DNA of 64,000 nt from Pasteuria penetrans (lineage in GTDB: Bacteria > Bacillota > Bacilli > Thermoactinomycetales > Thermoactinomycetaceae): the NCBI RefSeq assembly GCF_900538055.1, contig NZ_UZAC03000001.1, forward strand, positions 806,001 through 870,000. Reading direction: 5' to 3'. Position numbers and translations under genes: made by a program. Below are positions 54,185-63,107 of the stretch, in pieces; position 1 is the stretch's first letter; the number at the start of each line of letters is the position of its first letter. The notes under the pieces were generated by a model that made no database searches, had not been told where the DNA came from, and was given only the letters and a program-made list of their open reading frames with translations.

Positions 54185-56302
54185 ATGAGCATCCACACCC
54201 ATAATACAACATTATCAGGAAAAATCAATATCCAAAAAGAAGAGTCATGGATAGCTAGAAATTCGATGAAGATAGGCGACCGGTCCATGGACTCCCCGTA
54301 TTGTGGAAAAACACTGAAAAGTACGTGTCCCTTCTGTCATAGCCATAATGTCTTAATAGATGAGAAACTGATTCTAACCGATAGGACCATAATGGCAATA
54401 GCAAACGAAAAGCTGGCCCTAGCCAACGAGACAATGGCAATGGCAAACGAGAAGCTGGCCCTAGCCAACGAGACAATGGCAATGGCAAACGAGAAGCTGG
54501 CCCTAGCCAACGAGACAATGGCAATGGCAAACGAGAAGCTGGCCCTAGCCAACAAGGCAACGGCAATGGCAGCAGGGAATAAGGACACAAAATGGTCTGC
54601 GGTAGCCGGTGAGATTGGGAAATTACATAGTATGAATCCGTCCCCTGCCCCCCAAGAAACGGAACACAACCCACTGATCGAGGATTCTCCATCCATAACT
54701 TTGCGTGACGGAAAAGATAAAGGTCCGGGGAATGCACGATCCGAAGGGGATGGATATCATCAATTGCACGATCCAAAAACTCGGGATCGGTTCTTACGTG
54801 CTCAACGTTTTTTCGATGATCTCAAGGAGGGAATTACCTCATGGGGTCCCAAGGAGTGGGAGGAATCTAGGCATCTGATTGAGAAACTGCTATTATTGTG
54901 TTGTCCATCGAACCACAAGGAAAAGACGAAGGATTCCCTTCCCCTGGACGATATTACTAGCCTCATGTTCCATCACGACGGTGGTAGTATTTTGGTGCGG
55001 GCGCTGATTGGATTGTTAAAAAACGCATGGATCCCAGAGATAGACCCTCTAACCGACCCAAAGAATTGGAAACCCGTTGTCGAGGACCTATGTAACTTAC
55101 GCATGCGTGTAGATCGAACCCTCCATTGTCTGAAATATCCCCAGGATGAGGGGAATGGGGTCTATCATCGCGGATATAGCACACTGTTTGGGGAACTAGA
55201 TCTAGAGGTTCCTAGGACAAGATGGGAATTTTCACCGTACTCGTTACCACGTTATCAGAGTGCAAAGAATACCCTCAAAGATTTCGTTTATCGTCTTTAT
55301 CTTCCGGGCCTCTCCTTGCGAAAAATTAGTAAACTATTGGAGGAAGGATTCAACCTTCGGACGCCCCCGGAAACGCTTTCGCAGTGGTTGCAACCTTATT
55401 ACAACGATGCTATACAATATTTCGAAAGGGATCTGAGCACGACAGTATATACAGCCATAGGTATGGATACCCTCTTTGTTCCCATTCGGGAGGAGGGTCG
55501 TTATGTTTCGAAAGCGATCGCAGTCAGCACGGGTATCACGGCGGAGGGGAGGCGGGATATAATAGGGATCACCCCCTCGCCTGATGAGAATGTTGAATCC
55601 TATGATCAGCATATAGGGAAACTAAAGGAACGGGGCCTGAATGTCAACGATATACGTATCGTTACCACAGATGGGCATAGGGCTTTTCCCTTAGTTGTAC
55701 GCAAGCATTTTCCTCACCATACGGTTCACCAACGATGTTACGTTCACGCGATTCGTAACATCATGAATGCAGCTCCTAAAAGTATGAAGAAGGAAATGGC
55801 TAAGGACGCTTCTTACGTCTTACGGTCTGGGGATATGGGACAGGCACTAGAACGGTGGTCCGAGTGTGCAGGGAAGTATCGGTTTGGAAATAAGGCGACA
55901 TGCGAAGCATGGGAAAGGCTCAGTCCTAAAAAAATCTCCTTGAGTTTGCAAGCGGCATCCATAACCCAAAACCCCATACTTCTGCCCTATATACTATCCA
56001 CGAACTACACGGAATCGCTGAATGCTCTGTTTCGTGAGAGAACGAATAGCAAAAAAGGTGGATTCGTTAGTCTTGAGGTAGCGATGAAGGAATTGATGCT
56101 TACCGCTTTCTATTGGGTGGGGAAACAAAAAGAAAACCCCAACCCATTGCCTGTCGAGGATCTTCTTTCGATCCCTGCTGACTACGAGTCCGAAATTTCG
56201 AACGGAGAACCTCTTCCCACCACGGCTTATGACTTTCATCCCCTCTTATGCACGGAACAAGGGCAGGGTTGTATGGACGATGTCCATACCCTTGATTTCT
56301 AG
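54185..56302 (+). CDS. Mutator-family (IS256-like) transposase with long N-terminal extension
   Basis: ATG 54185 follows GAGGAGGGAAAAC. The 705-aa protein is about 300 residues longer than IS256 transposases (about 400). The C-terminal 400 residues are the Mutator domain: LPGLSLRKISKLLEEGFNL, GMDTLFVPIREEGRYVSKA (first D), IVTTDGHRAFPLVVRKHFP (second D), the C(2)H motif HQRCYVHAIRN and the terminal NYTESLNALFRERTNSK (E). The extension has a zinc-finger-like C-x6-C-x2-C-x2-H (YCGKTLKSTCPFCHSH) at about 36-51, a coiled-coil array of 14-residue repeats (ANEKLALANETMAM, four copies, residues 70-125), and a helical linker. The extension may drive oligomerisation or target choice. Intact and probably active. 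Confidence 0.88.
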   Translation: MSIHTHNTTLSGKINIQKEESWIARNSMKIGDRSMDSPYCGKTLKSTCPFCHSHNVLIDEKLILTDRTIMAIANEKLALANETMAMANEKLALANETMAMANEKLALANETMAMANEKLALANKATAMAAGNKDTKWSAVAGEIGKLHSMNPSPAPQETEHNPLIEDSPSITLRDGKDKGPGNARSEGDGYHQLHDPKTRDRFLRAQRFFDDLKEGITSWGPKEWEESRHLIEKLLLLCCPSNHKEKTKDSLPLDDITSLMFHHDGGSILVRALIGLLKNAWIPEIDPLTDPKNWKPVVEDLCNLRMRVDRTLHCLKYPQDEGNGVYHRGYSTLFGELDLEVPRTRWEFSPYSLPRYQSAKNTLKDFVYRLYLPGLSLRKISKLLEEGFNLRTPPETLSQWLQPYYNDAIQYFERDLSTTVYTAIGMDTLFVPIREEGRYVSKAIAVSTGITAEGRRDIIGITPSPDENVESYDQHIGKLKERGLNVNDIRIVTTDGHRAFPLVVRKHFPHHTVHQRCYVHAIRNIMNAAPKSMKKEMAKDASYVLRSGDMGQALERWSECAGKYRFGNKATCEAWERLSPKKISLSLQAASITQNPILLPYILSTNYTESLNALFRERTNSKKGGFVSLEVAMKELMLTAFYWVGKQKENPNPLPVEDLLSIPADYESEISNGEPLPTTAYDFHPLLCTEQGQGCMDDVHTLDF
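54391..54566 (+). repeat. 42-bp tandem repeats inside the transposase gene
   Basis: Four nearly identical 42-bp units (GAGAAGCTGGCCCTAGCCAA ... AATGGCAATGG), each coding 14 residues. Copy number change would keep the frame. Confidence 0.9.
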
Positions 56303-56591
56303 CTAGCACCTTTCGGGGAAAATCCGTCTAAGGCGCCACGATGGTTTTTCCCCGGGAAACTCCCTCCATCCGACGAGTTCTTCCACGGAACGGAGGTACC
56401 ATATTCCTTCTCAAGAATCCCACCGCCTAGTTCTGGGGGTAACCTATGTGGTACAATCCTTCCAGCATCAGACTGGGTATCCGCCGCCCATCTCAATATC
56501 CATTATACCCCTAAATCTCGCAACGGTCTGTCCAGCCCATTATTTTCTGAATTTACAATAAATTAGTGATTAAAGGAAACACCTTATAAAT

Positions 56592-56728
56592 ATAAGATAA
56601 ATACCCCTGGGATATCAAAACAGGAACAGTGTCATAACAAAATGTTATTATGTTACTCAATTGCTTTACGAAAAGGTGAGACTAGATTCATAGATAGGGC
56701 ATTCCCCACAAGAAATTGCACGGTCCCG
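56592..56728 (-). repeat. Right 137-bp terminal inverted repeat
   Basis: Perfect inverted copy of 53735-53871. Confidence 0.85.
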
Positions 56729-56734
56729 ATCCTC

Positions 56735-58452
56735 CCTTCCCTTTGCCTTTTCCTGTGGTTTCCCACTATACTTTAGAATCCAAGACCCCACGGTTGGATG
56801 AGGAGCACCCAAAGATTGGACAAAGACGGAACCTTTTTCGTGAAACGCTGATCCCCCCATTCAATCTTCCCCGCAGTATTGGTTGTACTACTTAGAGGGG
56901 TATAAACAGCCCCCTTCCCTACTACGTGTATAAGCATTACGATTCAAAACTTTGCTTATTCATAGTGAAGTCTTCCGCGTTCACTTACGCTAACCACAGG
57001 ATCAGAAGAAACGACATTCCTTGCATATAAATTCATATTACATATATACAAAAATAATAAATATGAATAAAAAATATAATTATTTATTAAAATGTTAAAT
57101 AAAATTTATTTAAATACAAATACACCCCCCTATCGTTAGCCGCCCCCTATGATATTCATGTAGATCTTGAACGAAATAAACATCGAACCTGAAAAGCCAC
57201 CGAAATGGGCTACGGTCCAATCGCATGCGTAAACCCTTCGGAGAGCTTCTCCGTAGATTTTCTGAGGGCCTTACCGTACCCGAAGGAAATCCCCTTTGAA
57301 CTAGAATGAATGAAATATAGTTTTTTTATAAATATAAAAATTAAAATCAATTATTCCCTTTCCTTTGACTGGATATCATAATCCATCCCACATAGGATAT
57401 CAAAGAAAATTTTTTGTGAGGAGGGCCCAATGGATCCTCTCGGACATTGATCCGGTGGGCTGGTCCCCCAACCCCCCATTTACGGCACCACAATGCCATG
57501 GACCCATTCGCTTCTTAACTATACAGGGATCCCACTGGTATTCCCCTTGGGCCCTCTGCACCTAGCAACAATCAGCCACGCAGGAGAATGTATCCTCCGA
57601 AGGATCCCCCCCTCTAGATCAAAATGCTTGTGTGCCCTCCGCTCCGCCCTTTCCATCCGTTTTTTGGTCCTCCCCCCTACGCATCAACATGACCATACGC
57701 AATGGAAAAAAGAATGGAATCGTTTCCTCATTGCAGAATAGGGATCCTCCTTAGAAGAAATCCGTAGTAGTAAAGTTCGGGGGAACCCTAAGCAGAAAAT
57801 GGACTATAGGGAGTCCAGGGGGGCGATTTACCATAAACACCGTTTCTTCTGCACCCCAGACCCTAAAAATCTTTCGAAGGGAGTTGATCACAGATCACAA
57901 TTCACCCTCGCCACGATATAAACAACCGTGCAACCACCCATACAACAAACGTCACGGAAAAATTGAATGGGAAGACCAGACGTTTCATAGAAGAAGTTCG
58001 TTGCCATCCAACCCTAAGCGCCCCCCATCAAACCATGGGACCTTGCGTATGGAGGAAGCATAGTGGGGAACAACAGAAAAAAGGAATGTGGAGAGATGAT
58101 AGAACCATACCATTGATTTTTGTTTTTATTATCATTTAATATTATTATTTTTTAGGAAAATACCCAAAAGAAGAGATTCGCAGGAAATACAAGAAATACA
58201 AAATTACCTAATCTTTGGGAGTGACACACCCCATTTGGGGTGCGACCAGGATCTATAGAAACAACCAGTACGATTCATACTTTCAGATCCAATACTCATC
58301 GGGGGGATACCGTTTTTACACCATATCCACCTATGCATACTTTTTTATATTCACAAATCGCGATATAAAAAAGCATTCCTATCTACCCCATATTCCCTAC
58401 TTCACAGTACAAGGGAATAAAGAGGGAAGAAGAAACGCTTCTCAAAATTACC
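56735..58452. other. Gene-free stretch between transposon and spoIIIAH
   Basis: 1.7 kb with no supported gene. 57010-57130 is AT-rich. CACCCCATTTGGGGTG (58226-58241) is a short perfect hairpin about 210 bp after the spoIIIAH stop, possibly the operon's end but without T run. Some GC-rich frames (57365-57740 plus) lack ribosome sites. Confidence 0.35.
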
Positions 58453-59013
58453 CTACGCGCGATGTGTAACGGAAACATGAACCGGGTCAACACCCAAATG
58501 CTTCTCCGCCAATTGAATCAACTTTACTACCTGCCCCTTCGTAAGTTCAGAACTCTGAACAATAATATTGACCTGTGGATCCCCAAGTAAAACCAAGGCA
58601 TCGGAAAAGCCCTGCTTACGAATCCCCTCCTCCAGGGAATTCTCCTGCCGATCCAACTTCGCCAATTGTTCCACCTGCTGCTGTGCCAATTCCACCTGCT
58701 CCTTAGTAGCCTTTGGATCAGCAATTTGTTTCATTGCCTCCTCCGTCTTACGCTGCCGCAACGTGGTCCGCTGCAATTGTTGCCCAATGAAGTAATCACT
58801 CCCCTCCTTCACTGCACCCATCATGGGTGACAAGGTCTGTACCTTTGCATTTCTATTCGATACATCCTCATCCCCCCCATCCACCTGTTGTGAAGGCTCA
58901 GAGTTAGGCCATATCGTCAAGGATGTGGGTCCTGTGGCAACATAATAAACGGACAACACTACCATCATAGCCAGCATACTGATCAGCCACATGGTTTGCT
59001 TACGCATAGACAT
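58453..59013 (-). CDS. spoIIIAH: Stage III sporulation protein AH
   Basis: Mother-cell membrane protein that binds SpoIIQ of the forespore and forms a ring of the feeding-tube channel. The 186-aa chain has one TM helix near the start (TMWLISMLAMMVVLSVYYVA), a linker, and the YscJ/FliF-like ring domain (YFIGQQLQRTTLRQRKTEEA, LAKLDRQENSLEEGIRKQG, VNIIVQSSELTKGQVVKLIQ, HLGVDPVHVSV). Start ATG 59013 follows CGGGGGGATG; the frame goes back to 59124 without similarity. Shorter than in B. subtilis (218). Last gene of the operon. Confidence 0.9.
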   Translation of the reverse strand: MSMRKQTMWLISMLAMMVVLSVYYVATGPTSLTIWPNSEPSQQVDGGDEDVSNRNAKVQTLSPMMGAVKEGSDYFIGQQLQRTTLRQRKTEEAMKQIADPKATKEQVELAQQQVEQLAKLDRQENSLEEGIRKQGFSDALVLLGDPQVNIIVQSSELTKGQVVKLIQLAEKHLGVDPVHVSVTHRA

Positions 59014-59120
59014 AGTACACATCCCCCCGTTCGAAGGAATTTTTCCAATCCTACCCAGAGTATCTCCCCATGAAGAATCCCTTGGCCTATGATTCATAAA
59101 ACGAACAAAATGAACCATAC

Positions 59121-59750
59121 TCAATTACCCTTGGGTAACACCGCAATTCTATGGGCTGGAACCTCCAGGGCACGCTGGATCGCCTCGATGATGGTGGCCC
59201 TAACGGCCACTCTCTCCACACCGCGAGCAACCACCAAAACACCTCGCACCTTGGGCTTTACTCGTTTGATGATGACAGGTTGCTCCCCATCCCGGGTCTT
59301 CACATAAGCCGTCTTCTTATCCTTATGGTGCTGGGTGATGGAACGATTCCCTCCCCGTTGATCTAGTTCCGTCGTCACCTGTTCAGCATCCCGCACATCC
59401 ACCTGTACCACATCCTCGACCGTAGAATCCAAATTGACAACAATCTCCACATCGCTTACTCCAGCTACCTTCCCCAACACCCCACGCAGTGTCCGTTCAT
59501 ATTGCTGCTCATATAAGAGCATCGGATCCAGTCCATGATCGGACGCCGGACCATGGGTTGGAAAAGGAGGCGAAGGAGGATCCTCCTGTGCAGGTTGTGT
59601 ATTGCGATGGGTTATAGTAGAAAATACCAACAATCCTATTCCAAACAAACCCAGTAAAACAAGCCAAACCAAACGACGCTGTCGGTCCCTTCCCCCCAAA
59701 CGCTCCGTCAACTTGGTCTCCCAACGCTCCCACCACGAGGGTCTTTTCAG
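59121..59750 (-). CDS. spoIIIAG: Stage III sporulation protein AG
   Basis: Membrane ring protein of the A-Q channel. It has one TM helix (RLVWLVLLGLFGIGLLVFS) and a FliF-like ring domain (YERTLRGVLGKVAGVSDVEI, VVNLDSTVEDVVQVDV, VKPKVRGVLVVARGVERVAV, IEAIQRALEVPAHRIAVL). The open frame's first standard start (TTG 59711) has no ribosome site; 13 codons upstream a CTG at 59750 follows GGAGGGGAGGGGG, and the residues between (KRPSWWERW) look like the basic-aromatic N-terminus of this family. The start is therefore set at CTG with reserve. It would overlap the spoIIIAF stop. Confidence 0.85.
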   Translation of the reverse strand: MKRPSWWERWETKLTERLGGRDRQRRLVWLVLLGLFGIGLLVFSTITHRNTQPAQEDPPSPPFPTHGPASDHGLDPMLLYEQQYERTLRGVLGKVAGVSDVEIVVNLDSTVEDVVQVDVRDAEQVTTELDQRGGNRSITQHHKDKKTAYVKTRDGEQPVIIKRVKPKVRGVLVVARGVERVAVRATIIEAIQRALEVPAHRIAVLPKGN

Positions 59751-60397
59751 CCCAACCCCCTCCCCTCCTGGACCACCTCCACCCTATCCGGTGATATTCC
59801 CAACCACTGTGCCACTGCTCTCTGTACAGACCGACATAAATCCCCCGCTATTCCCCCCTCAACATGATGAACCCCCCCTTCCTTTTCACCTAACCTGTCG
59901 ACCCCTATTTCCACGGGACGGATGAACCTCTGCTCGCGTCCCCCTGATATTGAATCATCCCTCCCCCCCTGCAACCGGGTCAATACAACACGCGCTTGCG
60001 TTACTTGTTGCCCCCTGGATTCCAAAACCACAGAAGCCTTCACCACCCGAACAGAAAACTGGCTCTCTACATACCGTGTCAGGGCTATGGCCAGTGCTTG
60101 CTCCGCCTGGTGATGAGCTGTTTTCTCGCGCAACTGACGCAAATAGTCCCCCTGTCTCTGGATGGAGGTTACCTCACTTTCCCCCCTCTTGACAGGCCAT
60201 GGAAAATCCGGAAATACCATCGCAGATCGCTGGCCAATCAGACCCAGCAACCAATGTAGGATCGCCCATACCATGGTAAGTCCGAGAACCAAACGGGCAT
60301 AACGTTCCAAACCTGAACTCGGCAGTAACAGGTGCACAAAAGTTGCCAACAACACCAATAAAATCAACTGTTGTATTCCAGTACCCAAATTGGCCAT
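59747..60397 (-). CDS. spoIIIAF: Stage III sporulation protein AF
   Basis: The 216-aa protein begins with two TM helices (QQLILLVLLATFVHLLLPSS, YARLVLGLTMVWAILHWLL) and has a soluble domain with a ring-building-like fold (EQALAIALTRYVESQFSVRV, VKASVVLESRGQQVTQARVV) and ends in AQWLGISPDRVEVV. It is mother-cell expressed (SigE) and required for SigG activity in the forespore. Placed between AE (gap 18 bp) and AG as in Bacillus. Confidence 0.88.
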   Translation of the reverse strand: MANLGTGIQQLILLVLLATFVHLLLPSSGLERYARLVLGLTMVWAILHWLLGLIGQRSAMVFPDFPWPVKRGESEVTSIQRQGDYLRQLREKTAHHQAEQALAIALTRYVESQFSVRVVKASVVLESRGQQVTQARVVLTRLQGGRDDSISGGREQRFIRPVEIGVDRLGEKEGGVHHVEGGIAGDLCRSVQRAVAQWLGISPDRVEVVQEGRGLG

Positions 60398-60415
60398 ATC
60401 CGTTTCCCCTTGACC

Positions 60416-61891
60416 CTATCGTAAAAACAAAGAGATGTTACCTGCTGCCAATAGAATCGTAATGGCCAGGAAAAACATCAGACCTACTGTTGCCAGAGCG
60501 GCAAACACATGGAGTAACAACTTGCCCACATGCGACAAACTCTCAATGATGGGACTCTCCCCCATAGGCTGTAACACCGCCGCCGCTACATTATAGAGAA
60601 GTGCAATCATAGCAATCTTCAGAGCGGGAAAAGCACACAACAGAAGAAGAACCACAACCCCTGCCAAACCAATCGCATTTTTGATCAGGAGAGAGGCACC
60701 GGCCACCGTGTCTGCTGCTTCCGCGATCGTATGCCCTACAACGGGAACAAAATTCCCTGTGAGATATTTGGCTGTTCGCAATACCACTCCATCCGCAACC
60801 GCAACCGCCCCACCCTGAATGGAAAGGGAAGACAGAAAGAGCGTCAACATGGTCCCTAAGGAGAAAAGACCAATCCGATGCAACAATTTCGCTAGCTGAC
60901 TCAGGGAATAATGTGACGATAGAGAACTTACCACGTAGAGAATCGTAGCCAGAAACAAAAGGGGGATAACCCAATATTGAACACCTAAACTAATCCAGTG
61001 AATGAACGAAACTATCAACGGATGAAACAGGGTTACGGAACCTACATGACCAAGGGAAGCAAGCAGGGCAAACATAATCGGCAACATGGCTAACAGGAAC
61101 TGAGACATTCGTTGAATGGCATCCAAAACCGCACCAGCAGACCAACTGAAGCTGTTGACAACAAGCAACAATAACACCATAACGATGACCGTTTGGGCCA
61201 CACGACTCACAATAGGTCGTAGGAATGCCGTTTGAATCGCCCCTAATACCATGCTCAGCACGGTCAACATAACAAGCGTTCCTAACAACTGCCAGCTCTT
61301 CATAACCTCGTCCAGAAGAAACTTATACGCGGCATTCAACCAATCGGACCAATGCCATGATTCGCCGCCCCCCGGTATCCACTGACTCCACGGAGTTTTC
61401 GGCCAGGCACCATGCGTAAAGTATGAACCATAGTTTTTACGAAGATCCTGCCACGTTTCCAATAAGGGTCCCAGGGGCAAGGAGGAAAGCTGGCTATCAA
61501 TCCACTGTATCAACATACTACGGGCCGAGGAGGAATCCGTGAGGGGGGTATCCTTGGAAGGATAGCTATCACCATGTTCCCGTGTTTCCACGGAAGGGGA
61601 ATACCACTGCTGGTCTACAGGTGGTACATGTTCCAACGGAGACGGAAACCCAGAACCAGACCCCTGATCCCTATCACGTGAGGCATCCATTTTCATAGGT
61701 TCAGGTGATTGTGACAAAGATTCCCCCGGCCAAGGAGGGATGGATTCGGAAAATTCTTGTATTTGTGCACCCACCATTCCATTTCTTATCGGAAAACATA
61801 GAAATAAAATACATAAAAAAATAATTTGTAGTAAAAATATTCTGTTTCCCTTCGCTCTCCCACCAGCACATGATTCTACTCCTCCTACCAT
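60416..61891 (-). CDS. spoIIIAE: Stage III sporulation protein AE
   Basis: The 491-aa protein has a signal-like N-terminus (IFLLQIIFLCILFLCFPI), a hydrophilic region of about 130 residues rich in Ser/Pro, then eight or so TM helices with family segments ELPLGPLLETWQ-like, VLSMVLGAIQTAFLRPIVSR, LPIMFALLASLGHVGS, IGLFSLGTMLTLFLSSLSIQGG, KYLTGNFVPVVGHTIAEAAD and KNAIGLAGVVVLLLLCAFPALKI. It is the large integral membrane part (FliP/FliR-like export core) of the channel. Overlaps spoIIIAD by 7 bp. Confidence 0.92.
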   Translation of the reverse strand: MVGGVESCAGGRAKGNRIFLLQIIFLCILFLCFPIRNGMVGAQIQEFSESIPPWPGESLSQSPEPMKMDASRDRDQGSGSGFPSPLEHVPPVDQQWYSPSVETREHGDSYPSKDTPLTDSSSARSMLIQWIDSQLSSLPLGPLLETWQDLRKNYGSYFTHGAWPKTPWSQWIPGGGESWHWSDWLNAAYKFLLDEVMKSWQLLGTLVMLTVLSMVLGAIQTAFLRPIVSRVAQTVIVMVLLLLVVNSFSWSAGAVLDAIQRMSQFLLAMLPIMFALLASLGHVGSVTLFHPLIVSFIHWISLGVQYWVIPLLFLATILYVVSSLSSHYSLSQLAKLLHRIGLFSLGTMLTLFLSSLSIQGGAVAVADGVVLRTAKYLTGNFVPVVGHTIAEAADTVAGASLLIKNAIGLAGVVVLLLLCAFPALKIAMIALLYNVAAAVLQPMGESPIIESLSHVGKLLLHVFAALATVGLMFFLAITILLAAGNISLFLR

Positions 61892-62274
61892 GGCAAAACC
61901 CGCAGAACAGTCTCAATAATGAGTAAGAGAATAGGAATCGCCAATAGAAGAATGAACACCTTACCGGCCAACTCCACCTTGGATGCTAACGTTTCCTGAC
62001 CCGCATCACGAGCAATTTGTGCGCCGAATTCAGCAATGTACGCAATACCAATAATCTTGAGAACGGGTACCACAAGTTGCGGTTCAATATTCGCTTTTTG
62101 TGTGAGTTGTTGGAGAACCGTTACTACATCATGAATTTTCTGTGATAAGAGGAGGAAAATGGAGATCCCAACGAATAGGGACAGGGCAATCGCAAAAATA
62201 GGACGATGTTCCTTAAGTAGGAGTACAAGAAAGGTGGCAATCAGGGTAAACCCCACCAACTGAATGATTTCCAT
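61885..62274 (-). CDS. spoIIIAD: Stage III sporulation protein AD
   Basis: The 129-aa membrane protein (EIIQLVGFTLIATFLVLLLK, PIFAIALSLFVGISIFLLL, VVPVLKIIGIAYIAEFGAQI, GKVFILLLAIPILLLIIETV) resembles FliQ-like export components. ATG 62274 was chosen by homology and GGGGGTGGG upstream; the frame goes back to 62301. Confidence 0.9.
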   Translation of the reverse strand: MEIIQLVGFTLIATFLVLLLKEHRPIFAIALSLFVGISIFLLLSQKIHDVVTVLQQLTQKANIEPQLVVPVLKIIGIAYIAEFGAQIARDAGQETLASKVELAGKVFILLLAIPILLLIIETVLRVLPW

Positions 62275-62310
62275 AGGAATGACCCACCCCCGCCAGCACA
62301 TGCATACGCG

Positions 62311-62517
62311 CTAGGGTCGGAACAAAAACACATTTTTTATGGTCTGGAACAACTCCTGAATGAGCACAGCAACCATAAACAAGACAACCCCAAAACCCAC
62401 CAAGGTGACCCAATGGGCAAAATCCTCCTTACCCATTTGTCGCAAAATAGTATGAATCATAGCAACCACAATACCAATCCCAGCAATTTGGAACACTGTG
62501 TCCAGGTGATCGGACAA
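62311..62517 (-). CDS. spoIIIAC: Stage III sporulation protein AC
   Basis: The 68-aa product starts at TTG 62517 directly after GGGGGGAAAGGAA. It has two TM helices: VFQIAGIGIVVAMIHTIL and VTLVGFGVVLFMVAVLIQEL, separated by RQMGKEDFAHW, as in other SpoIIIAC. The long frame to 62805 overlaps spoIIIAB in another frame and is not real. FliQ-like subunit of the channel. Confidence 0.9.
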   Translation of the reverse strand: MSDHLDTVFQIAGIGIVVAMIHTILRQMGKEDFAHWVTLVGFGVVLFMVAVLIQELFQTIKNVFLFRP

Positions 62518-62585
62518 TTCCTTTCCCCCCTTCCCCCTTTCTGAATACGAAGACAGGGAGATCCCCCTTATAAAATCAACATTTT

Positions 62586-63107
62586 CTATAGGAGTGCTAA
62601 TACTAACAACAACCCCCCTAACCAGCCCAGTGTTCGATAGAGTTTCGCCGTCGTAATAGCCTTTCCCCGCACCTGTTCTTCCTCCCACCGTAGGTTTTCC
62701 AGTGCCAACGCAATATGTCGCTGCTGATCCTGCACGGTAGAGGTACCAAGATTGCCGAAGAGCTGTAGAAGGAGAGTGCGCTCGGAGGATGGCAGGGACA
62801 AACATGCACCTGTTCGTTGGAAAGCCATTCGTAGAGCGTGTTCCGCACTGGTAACTCTACCCATCCGTAATTGCATAGCACAAACCCGTAAAATATCCCT
62901 TACAGGATCCTCAATTCTCGTAGCTACCGCTTCCATGACATCAGCAAGGGGACGACAACCATACTCTATTTCCGTACGAATCATAGTCAAGGAAGCACGC
63001 CACATCTGTAAACGGCGTGGTCGCTCGAGTAAACGATGCGAGGCCTGCCATCCCAAACAGGCAGAAGCTATGAGCAATACAACACCACCACTCAACTTAA
63101 GAAACAC
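62586..63107 (-). CDS. spoIIIAB: Stage III sporulation protein AB
   Basis: The 173-aa protein has an N-terminal TM helix (LSGGVVLLIASACLGWQA), a helical soluble domain similar to GspF-type platform proteins (RPRRLQMWRASLTMIRTEIE, RVTSAEHALRMAFQRTG, TLLLQLFGNLGTSTVQDQQ) and a C-terminal TM helix (LGWLGGLLLVLALL). It overlaps spoIIIAA by 11 bp. Works as the platform partner of the ATPase SpoIIIAA. Confidence 0.9.
   Translation of the reverse strand: MFLKLSGGVVLLIASACLGWQASHRLLERPRRLQMWRASLTMIRTEIEYGCRPLADVMEAVATRIEDPVRDILRVCAMQLRMGRVTSAEHALRMAFQRTGACLSLPSSERTLLLQLFGNLGTSTVQDQQRHIALALENLRWEEEQVRGKAITTAKLYRTLGWLGGLLLVLALL

Larger units (their letters stand above)
53735..56728 (+). mobile_element. 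Mutator/IS256-type transposon with 137-bp perfect inverted repeats
   Basis: 53735-53871 and 56592-56728 are perfect inverted copies (137 of 137), starting CGGGACCGTGCAATTTC. The 6-bp sequence ATCCTC stands directly outside both ends (53729-53734 and 56729-56734), consistent with a target duplication. The element is 2994 bp and holds one transposase gene. IS256-family TIRs are normally 20-40 bp. An internal section is shared with the deletion derivative at 36464-36957. Confidence 0.8.

Noticed and set aside
54391-54566. CRISPR-like array of 42-bp repeats
   Set aside because: Units are directly contiguous without spacers and lie in frame within a coding region.
54255-54776. Minus-strand frame of 173 codons with repeats (LPLPLSRWLGPASR)
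   Set aside because: It is the antisense image of the 42-bp repeats in the transposase gene and has no ribosome site.
57365-57741. Two overlapping plus-strand frames
   Set aside because: No ribosome site and mutually exclusive; no similarity recognised.
62311-62805. 164-aa version of SpoIIIAC
   Set aside because: The N-terminal 96 residues lie in another frame of spoIIIAB and have no family similarity; TTG 62517 has a strong ribosome site and gives the usual 68 aa.
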